Part shown: piece by piece, positions 23,713 to 34,559 of the stretch | Layout: each line of letters starts with the position of its first letter | Position numbering within the stretch: the first letter of the stretch is position 1 | Source: Phoenix dactylifera | Taxonomy: Eukaryota; Streptophyta; Magnoliopsida; Arecales; Arecaceae | Direction of reading: 5' to 3' | Assembly: GCF_009389715.1 (NCBI RefSeq) | Contig: NC_052399.1 | Coordinates: forward strand, 24,127,146-24,191,145 | DNA: 64,000 nucleotides | Translations under genes and position numbers: made by a program | The notes under the pieces: generated by a model | What the model was told of the DNA's origin: nothing | Seen by the model: only the letters and a program-made list of their open reading frames with translations | Database searches by the model: none

Positions 23713-23943
23713 TGGTATGTTTGGTTCGTAGCTAGAAATAAAATATTTTTAAGTAAATTTTTAAAAATCAATTAATTAGAGAGATGTTTTTGGAAAATCA
23801 TTTTTTTTAAAGTAAACCTAACATTATGGGATTTAAATATCCGAAAGAGAGCTAAGATTGGGTTTTGAAAAATTGGGATGTTCCCAATCTTCTCTTGAAA
23901 GAGAATAAGAATAAGATTTTCCTCAACCAAACAACTAGAGTGG
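23713..23943. mobile_element. small MITE-like insertion with TTTGGTT ends
   Basis: Starts GGTATGTTTGGTTCGTAG and ends CCTCAACCAAACAAC, so the two ends carry an inverted TTTGGTT/AACCAAA motif around an AT-rich 230-bp body. This is similar in style to the elements at 10910 and 17656, but shorter. Target duplication not seen. Confidence 0.35.
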
Positions 23944-23949
23944 AATCAC

Positions 23950-24590
23950 ACATTCATTCTCATTCTCATTACGGACATGCTCTCTACTTGTGGCAACTTC
24001 TCCTTTGAGATAGAGTGAATTGTTTGCGGAAAGAGATACCCTAAGTATCACTCTAGATTTTTATTAAAAAAATAGAAAACACAATATTTGATAATGAAAG
24101 ATCAAAAATTTGGCACCCAACAACAAAATTTTGAAAGGTAAACCAACCAATGGCATGCACACTAACTTTGCATGGTGGAACTACGCAAACTAGCAACTAA
24201 ACACGTGTCAACAAATACCTAACCCAATAAATAGAACACTGCAGAGGTCATCTCATGTTGATCAGGATTTAAGACCTTTTGATGGTCCAGTTATGTAGAA
24301 TTGGCTATTAATCAAATGCCGAGATGCATCAAAAAAGTGAGACCACAGATTCATCGGACCATTAAAAAGATCCGATGAACATCTGATCAGCTTGCTCCCA
24401 TTATGATTAACGAGTGATCGGTAATTTGCATGAAATATGAGTCTATTCCCTTTGTTTTTTTTCCTTCCCCTACTATGTATTCTCCTTCTAGTTTCCCCAT
24501 GGTAGACATAAAAAGTCTGCTTCCACAACAAAGAAAGAAAGTATTTTGATAGAAAGCTAAATTAAATCAAAGACCAGTCTAAAAGAAAGC
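23950..24590. other. intergenic, no gene recognised
   Basis: No coding or RNA feature supported. A GATCCGATGAACATCTGATC stretch near 24370 is imperfectly palindromic but unexplained. Confidence 0.35.
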
Positions 24591-24599
24591 TGAACTTAA

Positions 24600-24812
24600 C
24601 TCCTAACTATCAGTCGTGTGCGATCTTCTTTTTATCATATTGCCTGCTGTTTCATCTACTTTTTCTCACTGGCTGTTACTTATTTTCCTCCTACTTTCGT
24701 ATTGTACATTCCATCCCTATCTCCTTCAACACTCATGTATATACTTCTCTCACATTTTTAATAAATTGGGTGGCTCAGCCTCCCTTTTCCTAAAAAAGAA
24801 AAAAAAAAAAAA
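24600..24812 (+). mobile_element. LINE 3' tail
   Basis: A T/C-rich 3' region is followed by TTTTTAATAAATTGGGTGG, a CTCAGCCTCCCTTTTCC block and a purine-rich poly(A) tail at 24791-24812. The AATAAA followed by a G-rich then C-rich pair (GGGTGGCTCAGCCTCCC, a small hairpin) just before poly(A) is characteristic of the 3' UTR of plant L1-like LINEs. The upstream coding part is missing, so this is a 5'-truncated copy. Confidence 0.5.
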
Positions 24813-25249
24813 CCGAAGACGAGCTCATTGAAATGCTCCTTGTTCGGTCTCCTTGTGCCACTCATAATAAACCCCAATAATAACTTATGTGGGTGAGAAT
24901 CGATCTGCACTATTGCTGAAAGTTTATCCACTAGGAAAGCTAAAGCAGTGCCAACGGGACCTTGTGTATTTATCTAAGTCATTCTTTCCCGAACTAAAGC
25001 AAAAGGAAAGCCCTGATGTCCAACTTCCGGAACTGACACAAAGTAAGAGAGCTTCTCTTTGAGACGTAGGCCAGAGTACCTATAACTTAGCTAATGCCTT
25101 TTATCCTAACTTAGAACTATTTAAATGGATAAGCAATTGAAATATTTTGCTCTCTCTCACAGCCAGATGGGTGATCCCACATTTCCACCATAGGTGCAAT
25201 ATATGCTTCTAGAAACTTATGGTAGGGAGAGAGGGTGTCTCAACTTTAG

Positions 25250-25420
25250 GCTCCTCCTGATAGGACAGGGGCGCGAATCCACCGTTAGATCGCACAATGG
25301 TTGGTTTGAGATGTATGCGGAGCGCAGTCTAAGATACAACTTGAACCCCTCCTTGTAATCATTGGCGCTGAATATTCAACTATGATTAGCATATCTTGAT
25401 CATGGTTAATGATGAGCATA
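25250..25420 (+). repeat. dispersed repeat, partial copy
   Basis: Contains CGCGAATCCACCGTTAGATC and GCACAATGGTTGGTTTGAGAT, matching the copies at 26548-26755 and 48776-48985 (which read GCACAATAGTTGCTTCCAAAT and TGTGTAATGGTAGCTTCGAGAT at this place). It diverges after about 90 bp. A poly(A) stretch near 25440 may mark its end or a separate insertion. Confidence 0.4.
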
Positions 25421-25449
25421 TCTTGATCGTGCTGTCATCAAAAAAAAAA

Positions 25450-26540
25450 AATAATAATCAAGCTGCTCCTTTTGTTTCATATCTTAAAAAAAAAAATAAA
25501 AATGAATGATTGAAGAACAACTTCTGATCATCTTATGCCAACCGCAAAAGAAGAGGTAGAAATGAGCAGTCCAAATTATAAGCTGAAGGACTCTTCTTAT
25601 TTTTCTCTTCTTTTACAAATATTTTAACAAAAACAATTCTGTAGCCAAAAAATTGGCTAAATAAACTGGCCTTTTTTTTGTACTTCTTTATGAGCATGAA
25701 CCATGATCAAGATCATTTATGCGGAATAGTCTGATAGAAGACATCTAGTCCATTGAAGTTGGAAGAAGAACGAATCAAAGTCCCGGTATATAAGTCCATT
25801 ATGATTTATGAGAAATGAAAGGATGAACGAGTAAAAAAAGGCATGTTAATTCTAAGGAGCATTCCTCGAAGTACTAAATTTGGAAATACAAGCATGCACT
25901 AGTGTCGAACTGCTTTCTTCCAGGAACTTAAGGCTTTTGATTCTGCTTTTTAAGTGAAAGGTTTTCCAAGTATATTAGCCCGGATCGACCGTCCTAAGTG
26001 GTGATCTCTTAGGATATCTGAAAGAAACTATTCCTTAAGAGCATTTTTCTAAAAGATGGACTTGTAGCCTAGCTCTCAAGCCATCCACAACACCATGCAT
26101 TATTTTTATCTTTAATTTTTCTATATATAATGCAAGGGTGAACTCCTTTATGTCTTTCCTTTTATCAAAGTGACATTAAATTATCTGCTTGAACTCTTTA
26201 TATTTGATCCGGTAAGATCCCCCTCTTGCTTTTGTGGTGGTGTTCCCAATCCACACAAATGCCTTAAACTTTGTAGCTGGGCGCGCACGATTTTTCTTAT
26301 ATATGAAAGTGGCACAGCAGTATTATTATATTATTGGGGGCAGTTCACTAGTGCATAAGAAAAAAAAAAAAGGCAAAAGGAACAACATCAATAGTCCACT
26401 AAAGTATGTTTCCAGGACACTCTTGTGCCAGTGGAGTTCCTTTTTCATGGGCATATCATTCGAGGAGGATGAAGAACCAGCCCGCACCAGTTCCATATCT
26501 AACATGGTATAGAATTTGACACAACAAAATTGCTAACTCA
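25450..26540. other. intergenic, no gene recognised
   Basis: AT-rich, with several poly(A) runs (25440, 25485, 26360) that may be tails of very degraded retroposons. No coding sequence is supported. Confidence 0.35.
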
Positions 26541-26547
26541 TAGGGAC

Positions 26548-26755
26548 TGGGTTGTATCTTCTGCGCGCGAAAGAAGGATTCACCCTCCTTCACGCGAATT
26601 AACCGTTGGATTGCACAATAGTTGCTTCCAAATCTACGCAGATAGATGACTGAAAAGGTTTGAAGTGCTTTGAGAACTGCATGGAGTGTGATCCGATGAA
26701 TGACATCGTGAAAGAAGATCGATCGTTCTTTTGCACGAACCCAACCCTGATTGAC
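26548..26755 (+). mobile_element. dispersed MITE-like repeat, fullest copy
   Basis: Begins GGGTTGTATCTTCTGCGCGCG and ends CTTTTGCACGAACCCAACCC, giving imperfect inverted ends (GGGTTG, then CGYGCRAAAGAA). The interior holds TTGGATTGCACAATAGTTGC, GAAGTGCTTTGAGAACTGC and GATCCGATGAATGACATCG. A second copy at 48776-48985 matches along most of its length, and a partial one lies at 25250. No coding capacity. Confidence 0.5.
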
Positions 26756-26759
26756 CCAA

Positions 26760-29240
26760 AGCAAGCATGGACTCATGTATGATCAAATAGAATCTGTTCC
26801 TACTCGCCATCATGGTCCAAAATTAATCCGGTCTAAAACAACATAAAATCACATACATGCATCCAAACGGAATCAATTATGTTGATTATGTAATTCTAGA
26901 TTAGTTAAAGTATGTTGAGAATGCCATCTTGCAAACTTTGGAGCCAAGAAAACTCAATCAAGAGAGAGTGTGGTAAAATTGGACTAGATACAACCGGGGA
27001 CCAACAACAAGCCATATGATAGTGAGAGTCGTTTAAATGATTGATGGGCATTTCTGAACGTCTTCACCAGGTTTTGGAGGGCAAGATGGCAATCCTGAAG
27101 TTGAAGCAACATCCAGTTGGCCGATTCTGAACCATATCAAAACCAAGAGGGCCCATATCCCTCATACATTCTCTAAAGCTTGTGTGATTCTCGCTCTTTT
27201 GTGTGGAGTGGATTAAGATTTATCAATGGTAGGCCAAGTGATGATATGCACCATGAAAAGGAAAAGGCTGTGTGAAAGAGTAGAGGGCCTAATTATTGAC
27301 TAAGCAAGTTGCACTGCAAAAAAATTATTGAATGAAAGGCATTTTAATGGGTGCATGTCTCACGAGCCTCCCATCCCTCCATTGTCGACTGACTTCTCAA
27401 TTATACTCCATTATTTTTCAATTTGGGATACCACTCTCTAGTTTTCATGTCACCATCTTGGGGAAAAGATCTAATAGCTCTATTACGTAGGCCAACCACT
27501 GCATGAAATGCTTGTCCTATGTCCAAGAGCTGAAATTTTTGGTTAGACCACATCCGCCACCTAACCTGCACAATGACTTCTCTAGTTTTCAAGCCTTGCA
27601 CCACGTGTGTTATATAGTGGTGCACCACACCAATCATATATGCGCGTTTTTAGGAACTCCATTCATCTTGTGCTCGTCTCATTGACTGGTTCATAAGAAC
27701 ATGCACATATGAATGGCATAGTGCACCGCCACGTAGTACATATGATGCTCGTCTCGTGGTTGGTCGCAGTTAGCGGACATGGTCCAACCGATAATTTATT
27801 TGAGATGACGCGTGTCAAAACTAGGTATCGCTATCTCTTGATTTGGATGATGATCTACAGCTGTTGGTGCGAGGGGACAGCTCTTCAAGGCTGATAGAGA
27901 TTCAGGTTGGTATCGTAGTTTCCTCATCAGGCCATGCTAACTTGATGAGGGTGACTCATTTGTTGGCATCTTCTCCCGGGGGGGACCGGATTGGGCTCGT
28001 GTCATGCATGAGAGATCCGTCCAATTGACAAACAGGTTAGAAGTTTCGTTCTGCATCTTAGATCATGCATATGAATTTGACTCTTAATTTGAGGAATCTG
28101 AGACATCATAACATAGCATGACATGCGCACCAAACCCCATTTAATTAAGTCAAGGGCGATGGACCCCAGAAATTTCGTAAAGCCAAGAGCTGAGTTCAGA
28201 TCCAAGAGGATTTACAAACTTGATGAGGTCTGAGGCGATCCATCTTACAAGTTACAAAATATATAAATAATTATGTCCTACGTATCCATTTTATAATCTT
28301 TGCATTTATTTTTCTATGTGGACTCTTTTCTCATAAAAATCAAGTAGTATCCACCTCCCTAGAATCCATCTCCCACGTCCAGCTGGAGTTTTAAATTACA
28401 AATTCAGAAATACTTTATAAACATTTGCACCTCGCTCATGTATTCTCCTTGAAGCAAATCATGGGCCGAGCTTGGGCATAAATAACAGATTTTAAATAGG
28501 TCGGCCTGAAGCCCGGCTAAAATGAGGCCTAGCTCATCATCAGCTCTGATCCCCTTGCAGCTTCGAATTGTTGTAAGTAGTACTCTTTCACATTAGCTTT
28601 AAAGTAAAAAGAAAAATAACCAATCTCTTCTCAACTTTGGATGACACCTCCATGTTGAGCCACATCTAGTAGGTTCAGGTATGAAATTTATATGGGTGTG
28701 GCTAATGTGGCAATATAAGTATTCAACTCTAAATGCAAATATTTCCTAAAAAGACTAATTGCAAATATATATTTGCATAATTTCCAAAAGCCAATCTCTA
28801 ATCTTGCCTGGATTACTAAAGACAGCTTTCAACAATTACAATTAATATGAACAAATCTATATCTAATTCATAAAGTTATACCAGTTATCTTGATTTGATA
28901 TTGTAAGTTTTGCAAATTAGTAGCTTCTCAAAATTTGTAAACTACACAATTGCTCCAAATTTCATTAATTGTAAACCAGCTAGATTAATTGCTTTGATAC
29001 ATCATCAACCAAAAGTGAATGTTGCTTACTACTATACAGGTAAACCTAGAGCTATCTCTTCTAATATACTAAAAGGTGCATCTTGGTGAGTATGAAGTCT
29101 ACCTTGCTTGTGCTGGTAGCTCGAACATACCTCGAAACATTTCCGATAAAGATGACCTATCTCTTAGTGTTTATTTAAGAAAAACTTGGCTGGTTCTGAT
29201 CTAAAATGTGAATGTATTTGCTTAGTTGTAAGTACCTTCC
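26760..29240. other. intergenic, no gene recognised
   Basis: Short frames only. Two related passages at 27600-27640 and 27700-27760 share GTGCACCRC, CATATATGC-like and GCTCGTCTC motifs, suggesting an old local duplication. A GGCC-rich passage at 28460-28550 resembles one at 38120-38230 (GGCC, GAGCTTGG and AGCCC words), possibly a degraded common repeat. Confidence 0.35.
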
Positions 29241-29247
29241 AGAAAGG

Positions 29248-29425
29248 AGAAATTATTAGATGGACTAGGTCCACTGGACCGGTCCAAATACTAGGGCATG
29301 TGCATGATGGATAACAAAATGAATTCCAACCCTTGTTTTGGTCAAGTATTTAAATACAAGAGAGGGGTAATGTGGCGAGTAATTATTGGACTGATCTACT
29401 AGATCTGGTCTATCTAATAATTTCT
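29248..29425. mobile_element. 178-bp MITE with long inverted ends
   Basis: The left end AGAAATTATTAGATGGACTA and the reverse complement of the right end, AGAAATTATTAGATAGACCA, match at 18 of 20 positions, and similarity continues for roughly 38 bp. The element is short and non-coding. A clear target duplication is not seen. It lies about 0.5 kb upstream of the presumed first exon of the acidic membrane protein gene, and so may sit in its promoter. Confidence 0.65.
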
Positions 29426-29949
29426 TCATAGAAAGAACCTTCTATGAATTCCATCGATCAAATCATACCATACGTAAGTGTTTGGAACTTTAGTTCATCT
29501 TTTGCTGAACACCATCTTTCTATGCAGATCTGAGGATCTACAATTCATGATCAAGTCATCAAGCCTACAACTTTGGATGCAAAATCCGTGAGAGCCCAGA
29601 GAAATATTTATGTCTACGCCATCCTAACAGCAAGCTTGGATTAGCATGACAAATCGAGAGCCACATTAATAAGGACCGGGTTCAAACTATGAGAGCACAT
29701 CGACGTCACGTCTTATAAGGCCTACGTAGCGTTATCACAGCCGTCGAAATCCAGATGCTCGCTTTGATGAACATGTCGGCAGCTGCGGCTGCTCCGCTGC
29801 CGGCTCTCCGTCAAATAGAAGAAAGAAAGAAACGGGCATCGGTGAGGGTAACGCCAAGACGAAACGGAGCGGGGGCATTTTGGGAACCCTGGCAACGAAT
29901 TAACGGCCTCCTCTTTGAGTTCCAGCTGTTTCTTTCTTCATTTTTATTA

Positions 29950-32319
29950 TTTTTTTTACTGAAAGACCGGATTAGAGGCGGTGGATCTCCTCTTTGGATC
30001 TCGTCTTCGAAGCACCCTTTTCCTCGGATCTCCGCCTCTCGCTTGCGTCCCAGCAGCTGAGTGGCTCTTTTTTTCTTGATCCGATCTCTATTTCTTGAAG
30101 CCACTGTATTGCTGATCTAAGGTTTGTACGCTTGCTCTCTATTTTTTTTAATTTCCCAATCCTTTTAGAATTATATTTGCTGCATTGATGATTAGATCTG
30201 CGATAAGCTCTCGGGATCTTTAGGTTGTGTTCGTGGTTAAATGAATGCTCGAGATCTATTGGTTGTCTAGGGTTTGTTTTTCTCTGGAGATTTGACGTTT
30301 TTAACGAAAAATCGCTGTTCTTGTTTTTGATCTTGTTTTTGATCCGGAATTCTTGAAAAAAATGTAGGATTTACTGCGTCGATGTATGATTTTCTTGGGA
30401 AACTCGAGATCGCCTTGCTTTGTATTATGTAATAATTTTGTTGAATTAATTTATCGATAGCTTTTGTGCATTCAAGATTCCATCGTTGTTTTGGGTAGAT
30501 CTCCTCCCTATTGCTCAAAAAAAAAAAAAAATCCCTTGGAGTTTGGAGGAAAGAAAGCATTTTCTCGTAACATCTAATTTGCTATTAATCTTACAAAAAT
30601 CCACGGGATCCAAACGTATGCTCTGCCATGTACATTTTATCGAATATAGTTATAATAAGATCGAAGGCTATCTTGTCCTTTGAAGGAATTTTTGTGAAGA
30701 CTTTGAGCAAGATAATTTATGAGGATTGGTTGCCTAAGAGCTCAGATGCTGGCTATCAACAATTTCTTTGATTAGTTCCTCATAGGTTCATAGGAGGAAA
30801 ATGGCTCTGTACTCTCTAGACGTCAGATAAGTTGAGCTTTCTTGGTTTTGTTTGGGGTTATGATAAATGTGATTATGTGAAGTTTGGAGTCTATCAAGTG
30901 ATTGGAAGAAATAATTTTGTTTATTGCATATATTTAGGTCATCAGAACTTAAAGTCCACATGAAATCCATGTGTCATTCATATATCAATAGAGTACAGCA
31001 TATATGATGCATGTGAGAAACATGGCATGGTAGGTCCATGTCGTGGAGCTGCGTGCAGACATGAGTGCGGAAAAGTCGAAGAAAGGAGGATCATTGATGT
31101 AAATTGTAATGTTTGAAGGTTATTTTAAGAAATTGGAAAAATTGGAGTCGAAAGAAGTTGAGCCTTACAAATGTGGACACTTCGACTAGTTTGCTTTTAA
31201 TAGTCGAATAAGTATCCTGGATGCTTCAAGGTCACGATGAGTTTCATAAAATGGTTTATAAGGTTATTGTTATTATTACATGAGGGAGAAGTGGGAGGGG
31301 TTACTTTTTATATCAAATGACCATTAAGATCAGCCATTGCGAGCTATTTTGTAAATAGAATCGGACCTGAAAACAGAAATAACGCTAGGTAAGCATTTAA
31401 CTTAAAGTGTTATAACTTGGAAATTAGGACCAATTGTCTCTTCTCTGCTTCCTGAGGATTTGGATGGAACAATAGGTTCAACTTGTGGCGTGGACATGAA
31501 TGATTCATAGAATTCCAGAGTCTAGTTTGTCTGTCTCTGCTCAACCAGAAATGAGGAGTCAGAGGATCGGTCGAAATGGCTAGTGATTCCGACTGATACA
31601 TCAAAATTGCCCCCTACGTTACCCGACGAGACAAAAAAGACCGGGGTATGGATGAAGCGGTTATCTTATGAAGAAAGTTACGCCAGAAATCCAAGGTTCC
31701 ACACGAGCTCCCGTTCTGCGGCGTGGGGGTAGGACCGCTAGGGGATTGGCTCCGGGTGTAGGTAGGGTAAAATCTGCAGGGGTCATGCAAATACATGGGC
31801 CCCTTCCCTTATATTGGAGACTAACTGAATATAACTTTTAAGAGACCATTGTTTCAGACATTTGTTTTTCTTTCTTATTCTATTGCGAATAATATTAATG
31901 CTTTGCTTGTATTTAGCAAATATCTTTCCTTTCTCCAAATCATTCTTACTGAACCTGAAGCAAAATTAGAATTTGTTAGTAAATCTTGTAATCAAAAACC
32001 ACCTTTTACTTCTCTCTGCAATGAAATAATCAATTTTGATTCCATCGGCAAAAATTTTTTATTACTCAGACTGGTACACCATTTAGTCCTCCAAGACTAA
32101 AAAATCTTTGGTGTTAACACATGGTGTTTTGATTAATCCCCAGATGCACATGTAAGATTAAGAAACAAATTGAAGATTTTTGATGCCTATTGATCGATAG
32201 ATGGTTCAGTTGTCTAGACAGAACGGTTTAACAGGGAACTAAATACCCTATTGAACTAGTTTGAACACAATCCACATAGTTGATTTACTAACCTTGAAAA
32301 TTGGTTCTTAATATTGCAG
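29950..32319 (+). other. presumed 5' UTR exon and intron of the acidic membrane protein gene
   Basis: A CT-rich leader-like stretch (about 29,930-30,121) ends GATCTAAG followed by GTTTGTACG, a good donor. The matching acceptor would be TTAATATTGCAG ending at 32319, 20 bp before the ATG at 32340. A leader intron of about 2.2 kb fits the T-rich sequence after 30,122. The transcription start is not defined. A GC-richer island at 31,600-31,800 lies inside this intron. Confidence 0.5.
31600..31800. other. GC-richer unexplained island
   Basis: This 200-bp patch (for example CCCCCTACGTTACCCGACG and GGGGATTGGCTCCGGGTGTA) stands out from the AT-rich intron around it. It has no long frame that I recognise. 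Composition suggests an organelle-derived or retroelement fragment, but I cannot identify a source. Confidence 0.3.
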
Positions 32320-32339
32320 AAATTGTTCAGGTGTCAGTG

Positions 32340-34328
32340 ATGCTTCTCCAATCTAATAGCCGGTACCAGAGATCAAAAGGATCTAAGGTTAAAAACATAG
32401 TACAGGTCACTGTGCTTCTAGTTGTTGCCATATGGTTGCTCTACCGGATCAAGCACTCAGATGATAAGAATAATGGATACACGGAAAATGATGGAAATGA
32501 ACTTAGCAATGGAGCTGGAGAGATTCATCTGGGGCGTAAAGCAAAAGCAGGGTCTGAAAATGTGATTGTCATAGACAACCATGTAGAAAACTTTGAGGAG
32601 ACATCTGAAACAAAAGAAGCTGGAGGAGGTCTGGATGATGCTCTTAGTCAGCACCCTGATGATAAGGGTGAAGAAGCCATTCCTATCAAAGAACATGAGG
32701 AACCTCGAGCAGACATCACAGATACCGAGACAACAGGAAGTAAACAGGAGCAACAAGGCAGCGAAGATAATAATGCTGATTCTCATATTAATGGTGGAGA
32801 GGAAGGTGCTGGTGATGGTACAGATGAAGCCATAGAGGAAGTTATAAGGCTGCACAGTCAAAAGGATACTGATAATTCTTTTGATCAAAATGAAAATAGA
32901 GATGGAAGAGATGACTCCATTGAAGAAAATGTGCTTCCAAAAGATGACCATGTTGTTGAAAAATTTTTACTGAATGGGGCAACCAGTGATAATGGGGAAG
33001 CGACAAGTTCAGATGAAGAGGGGCTTTCCACCAGTCAAACTGAAACTAGTGAAATTGTAGAACTTAACAGTGAGCATCTTGAAACGGATGGTGAATTAAG
33101 TGATAAAGCAATGGCTGAAGCAGCAAGATCATCCAAGTCGTCTCTTAGTGAAGATCAAAGCAATGTCGATGCATCAACAAGTGATGAATTCCATAAAAAA
33201 GTGGATGTAGAATCTAAAGGGACCATTGCTTCAGATGCTGAAATTAGTGGCAGAAATGAGGTTGGAGATGGTAAAATTGATGGAGGATCAGATGATGAGC
33301 ATTCCAGTCTGTCCCTCCCCAGTGAAGAAAATGATGCTGCGTCAACCAACGATGACACTCCTGAAAGGAAAACTACTGAATCCCAAGGAGACAATACTGG
33401 TGCTGAAAAAACTGAGGAAAGTGACACAAGATCCAAGGATGAGATTACTAACTCATTGAATTCTGCTGAAGATAACAATGAAGTAGTGATGCCAACCAAC
33501 AAGGAGACTCCTAAAACAGAAGCAGTTGAATCCGATAACAGTATTCTTGAGGCTGTTACTGGTACAGGATCCGATGATGAACTTGCCAAGTCATCCCTTG
33601 CTTCTGAGCAAAACAATGTGGAAGTTGAATCCCATGGTGATAAGGCTTCACATGTTGAAGTTACTCCTAAGAATGTGCATGAAGAAGAGAACAGTGATTC
33701 AAAGTCTAATGATGAACTTGCAAATTCATCACATGCTTCTGAAGACAAAAATGTGGATAAGCCAGCAAACGGCGAAGCTACTGATGTGGATGCAGGTGAG
33801 TCCCAAGATGTCAATGCCAATGAGGCTGAAATTAATGGCAATGGTTCTACTGAAGAAACAAAGAGTGAAACTACCTCCAATAATGAAGCTGCACATTCCT
33901 CTGACAGCAATGAGCAGAAAAGTTCAGGGACTCCAAACAGTGTGACTCCTGATGGTGAGGCAATTGAATCTCGAGATGTTAATGTAGACAGGGAAGGTAA
34001 CAGAGAGCTTAGTGATGTGAATTCTGAGTCTCAAATAATCAATGTCACTGAGGATGAACATAATGGTAATGGTTCAGCTGAAGTAACAGCGACTGAATCA
34101 ATATCCAATAATGAAGCTGCGAATTCATCCCACAAAAATGAGCAGAACAGCTCAAAGTCTGTAAACGGTGAATCAGTTGAGTCTCAAGGGGATGGAGTTT
34201 CAGAAGCCGAAACTACTAGTAACAGTGCCCAGGATGACACGAAGATCGAACCATATCTCAATAACGAAACCAGTTCAGAACTAGGCAATAATGTTGTATT
34301 ATCGAGCAATAATGTAAATTCAGAATAA
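32340..34328 (+). CDS. acidic Ser/Asp/Glu/Asn-rich protein with N-terminal membrane anchor
   Basis: A 662-aa protein in one coding exon. The start is the ATG at 32340, just after a splice acceptor; the frame is open upstream but without another ATG. Residues 1-18 are basic (MLLQSNSRYQRSKGSKVKN). Residues 19-36 are hydrophobic (NIVQVTVLLVVAIWLLY), a single transmembrane or signal-anchor segment. The rest is low-complexity and very acidic, with imperfect repeats built on phrases like SNDELANSSHASE, SNNEAAHSSDSNEQ and SNNEAANSSHKNEQ. This matches a plant-specific family often labelled dentin sialophosphoprotein-like because of composition alone. By the positive-inside rule the short basic end would be cytosolic and the acidic region lumenal or extracellular (inference). 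Function is unknown. Ends VNSE. Confidence 0.85.
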   Translation: MLLQSNSRYQRSKGSKVKNIVQVTVLLVVAIWLLYRIKHSDDKNNGYTENDGNELSNGAGEIHLGRKAKAGSENVIVIDNHVENFEETSETKEAGGGLDDALSQHPDDKGEEAIPIKEHEEPRADITDTETTGSKQEQQGSEDNNADSHINGGEEGAGDGTDEAIEEVIRLHSQKDTDNSFDQNENRDGRDDSIEENVLPKDDHVVEKFLLNGATSDNGEATSSDEEGLSTSQTETSEIVELNSEHLETDGELSDKAMAEAARSSKSSLSEDQSNVDASTSDEFHKKVDVESKGTIASDAEISGRNEVGDGKIDGGSDDEHSSLSLPSEENDAASTNDDTPERKTTESQGDNTGAEKTEESDTRSKDEITNSLNSAEDNNEVVMPTNKETPKTEAVESDNSILEAVTGTGSDDELAKSSLASEQNNVEVESHGDKASHVEVTPKNVHEEENSDSKSNDELANSSHASEDKNVDKPANGEATDVDAGESQDVNANEAEINGNGSTEETKSETTSNNEAAHSSDSNEQKSSGTPNSVTPDGEAIESRDVNVDREGNRELSDVNSESQIINVTEDEHNGNGSAEVTATESISNNEAANSSHKNEQNSSKSVNGESVESQGDGVSEAETTSNSAQDDTKIEPYLNNETSSELGNNVVLSSNNVNSE

Positions 34329-34559
34329 GGGCTAAAAGTTGGTGCAGATTTAGAATCATCTAGCTCTGCAGTGGTTCCTCAAAAAGAGGAGATCACAGAC
34401 CTGAGTACAGTTCTGTAATATGGAAGTGGACTCAGTAATGGGAAAAAGGAAAGGTGTATTAGCTGAGCTATGTTGTATCAGTCTGTCTGTCTTTAGATGG
34501 AAATGTAAAGGGCCTTTATAATATGCTACATTCTTTCCTTTTTCATCCTCATGCTTTAA

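Noticed and set aside
33155-33910. 251-codon minus-strand open frame
   Set aside because: Antisense of the acidic repeat region. Low-complexity GA-rich codons leave the opposite strand open by chance.
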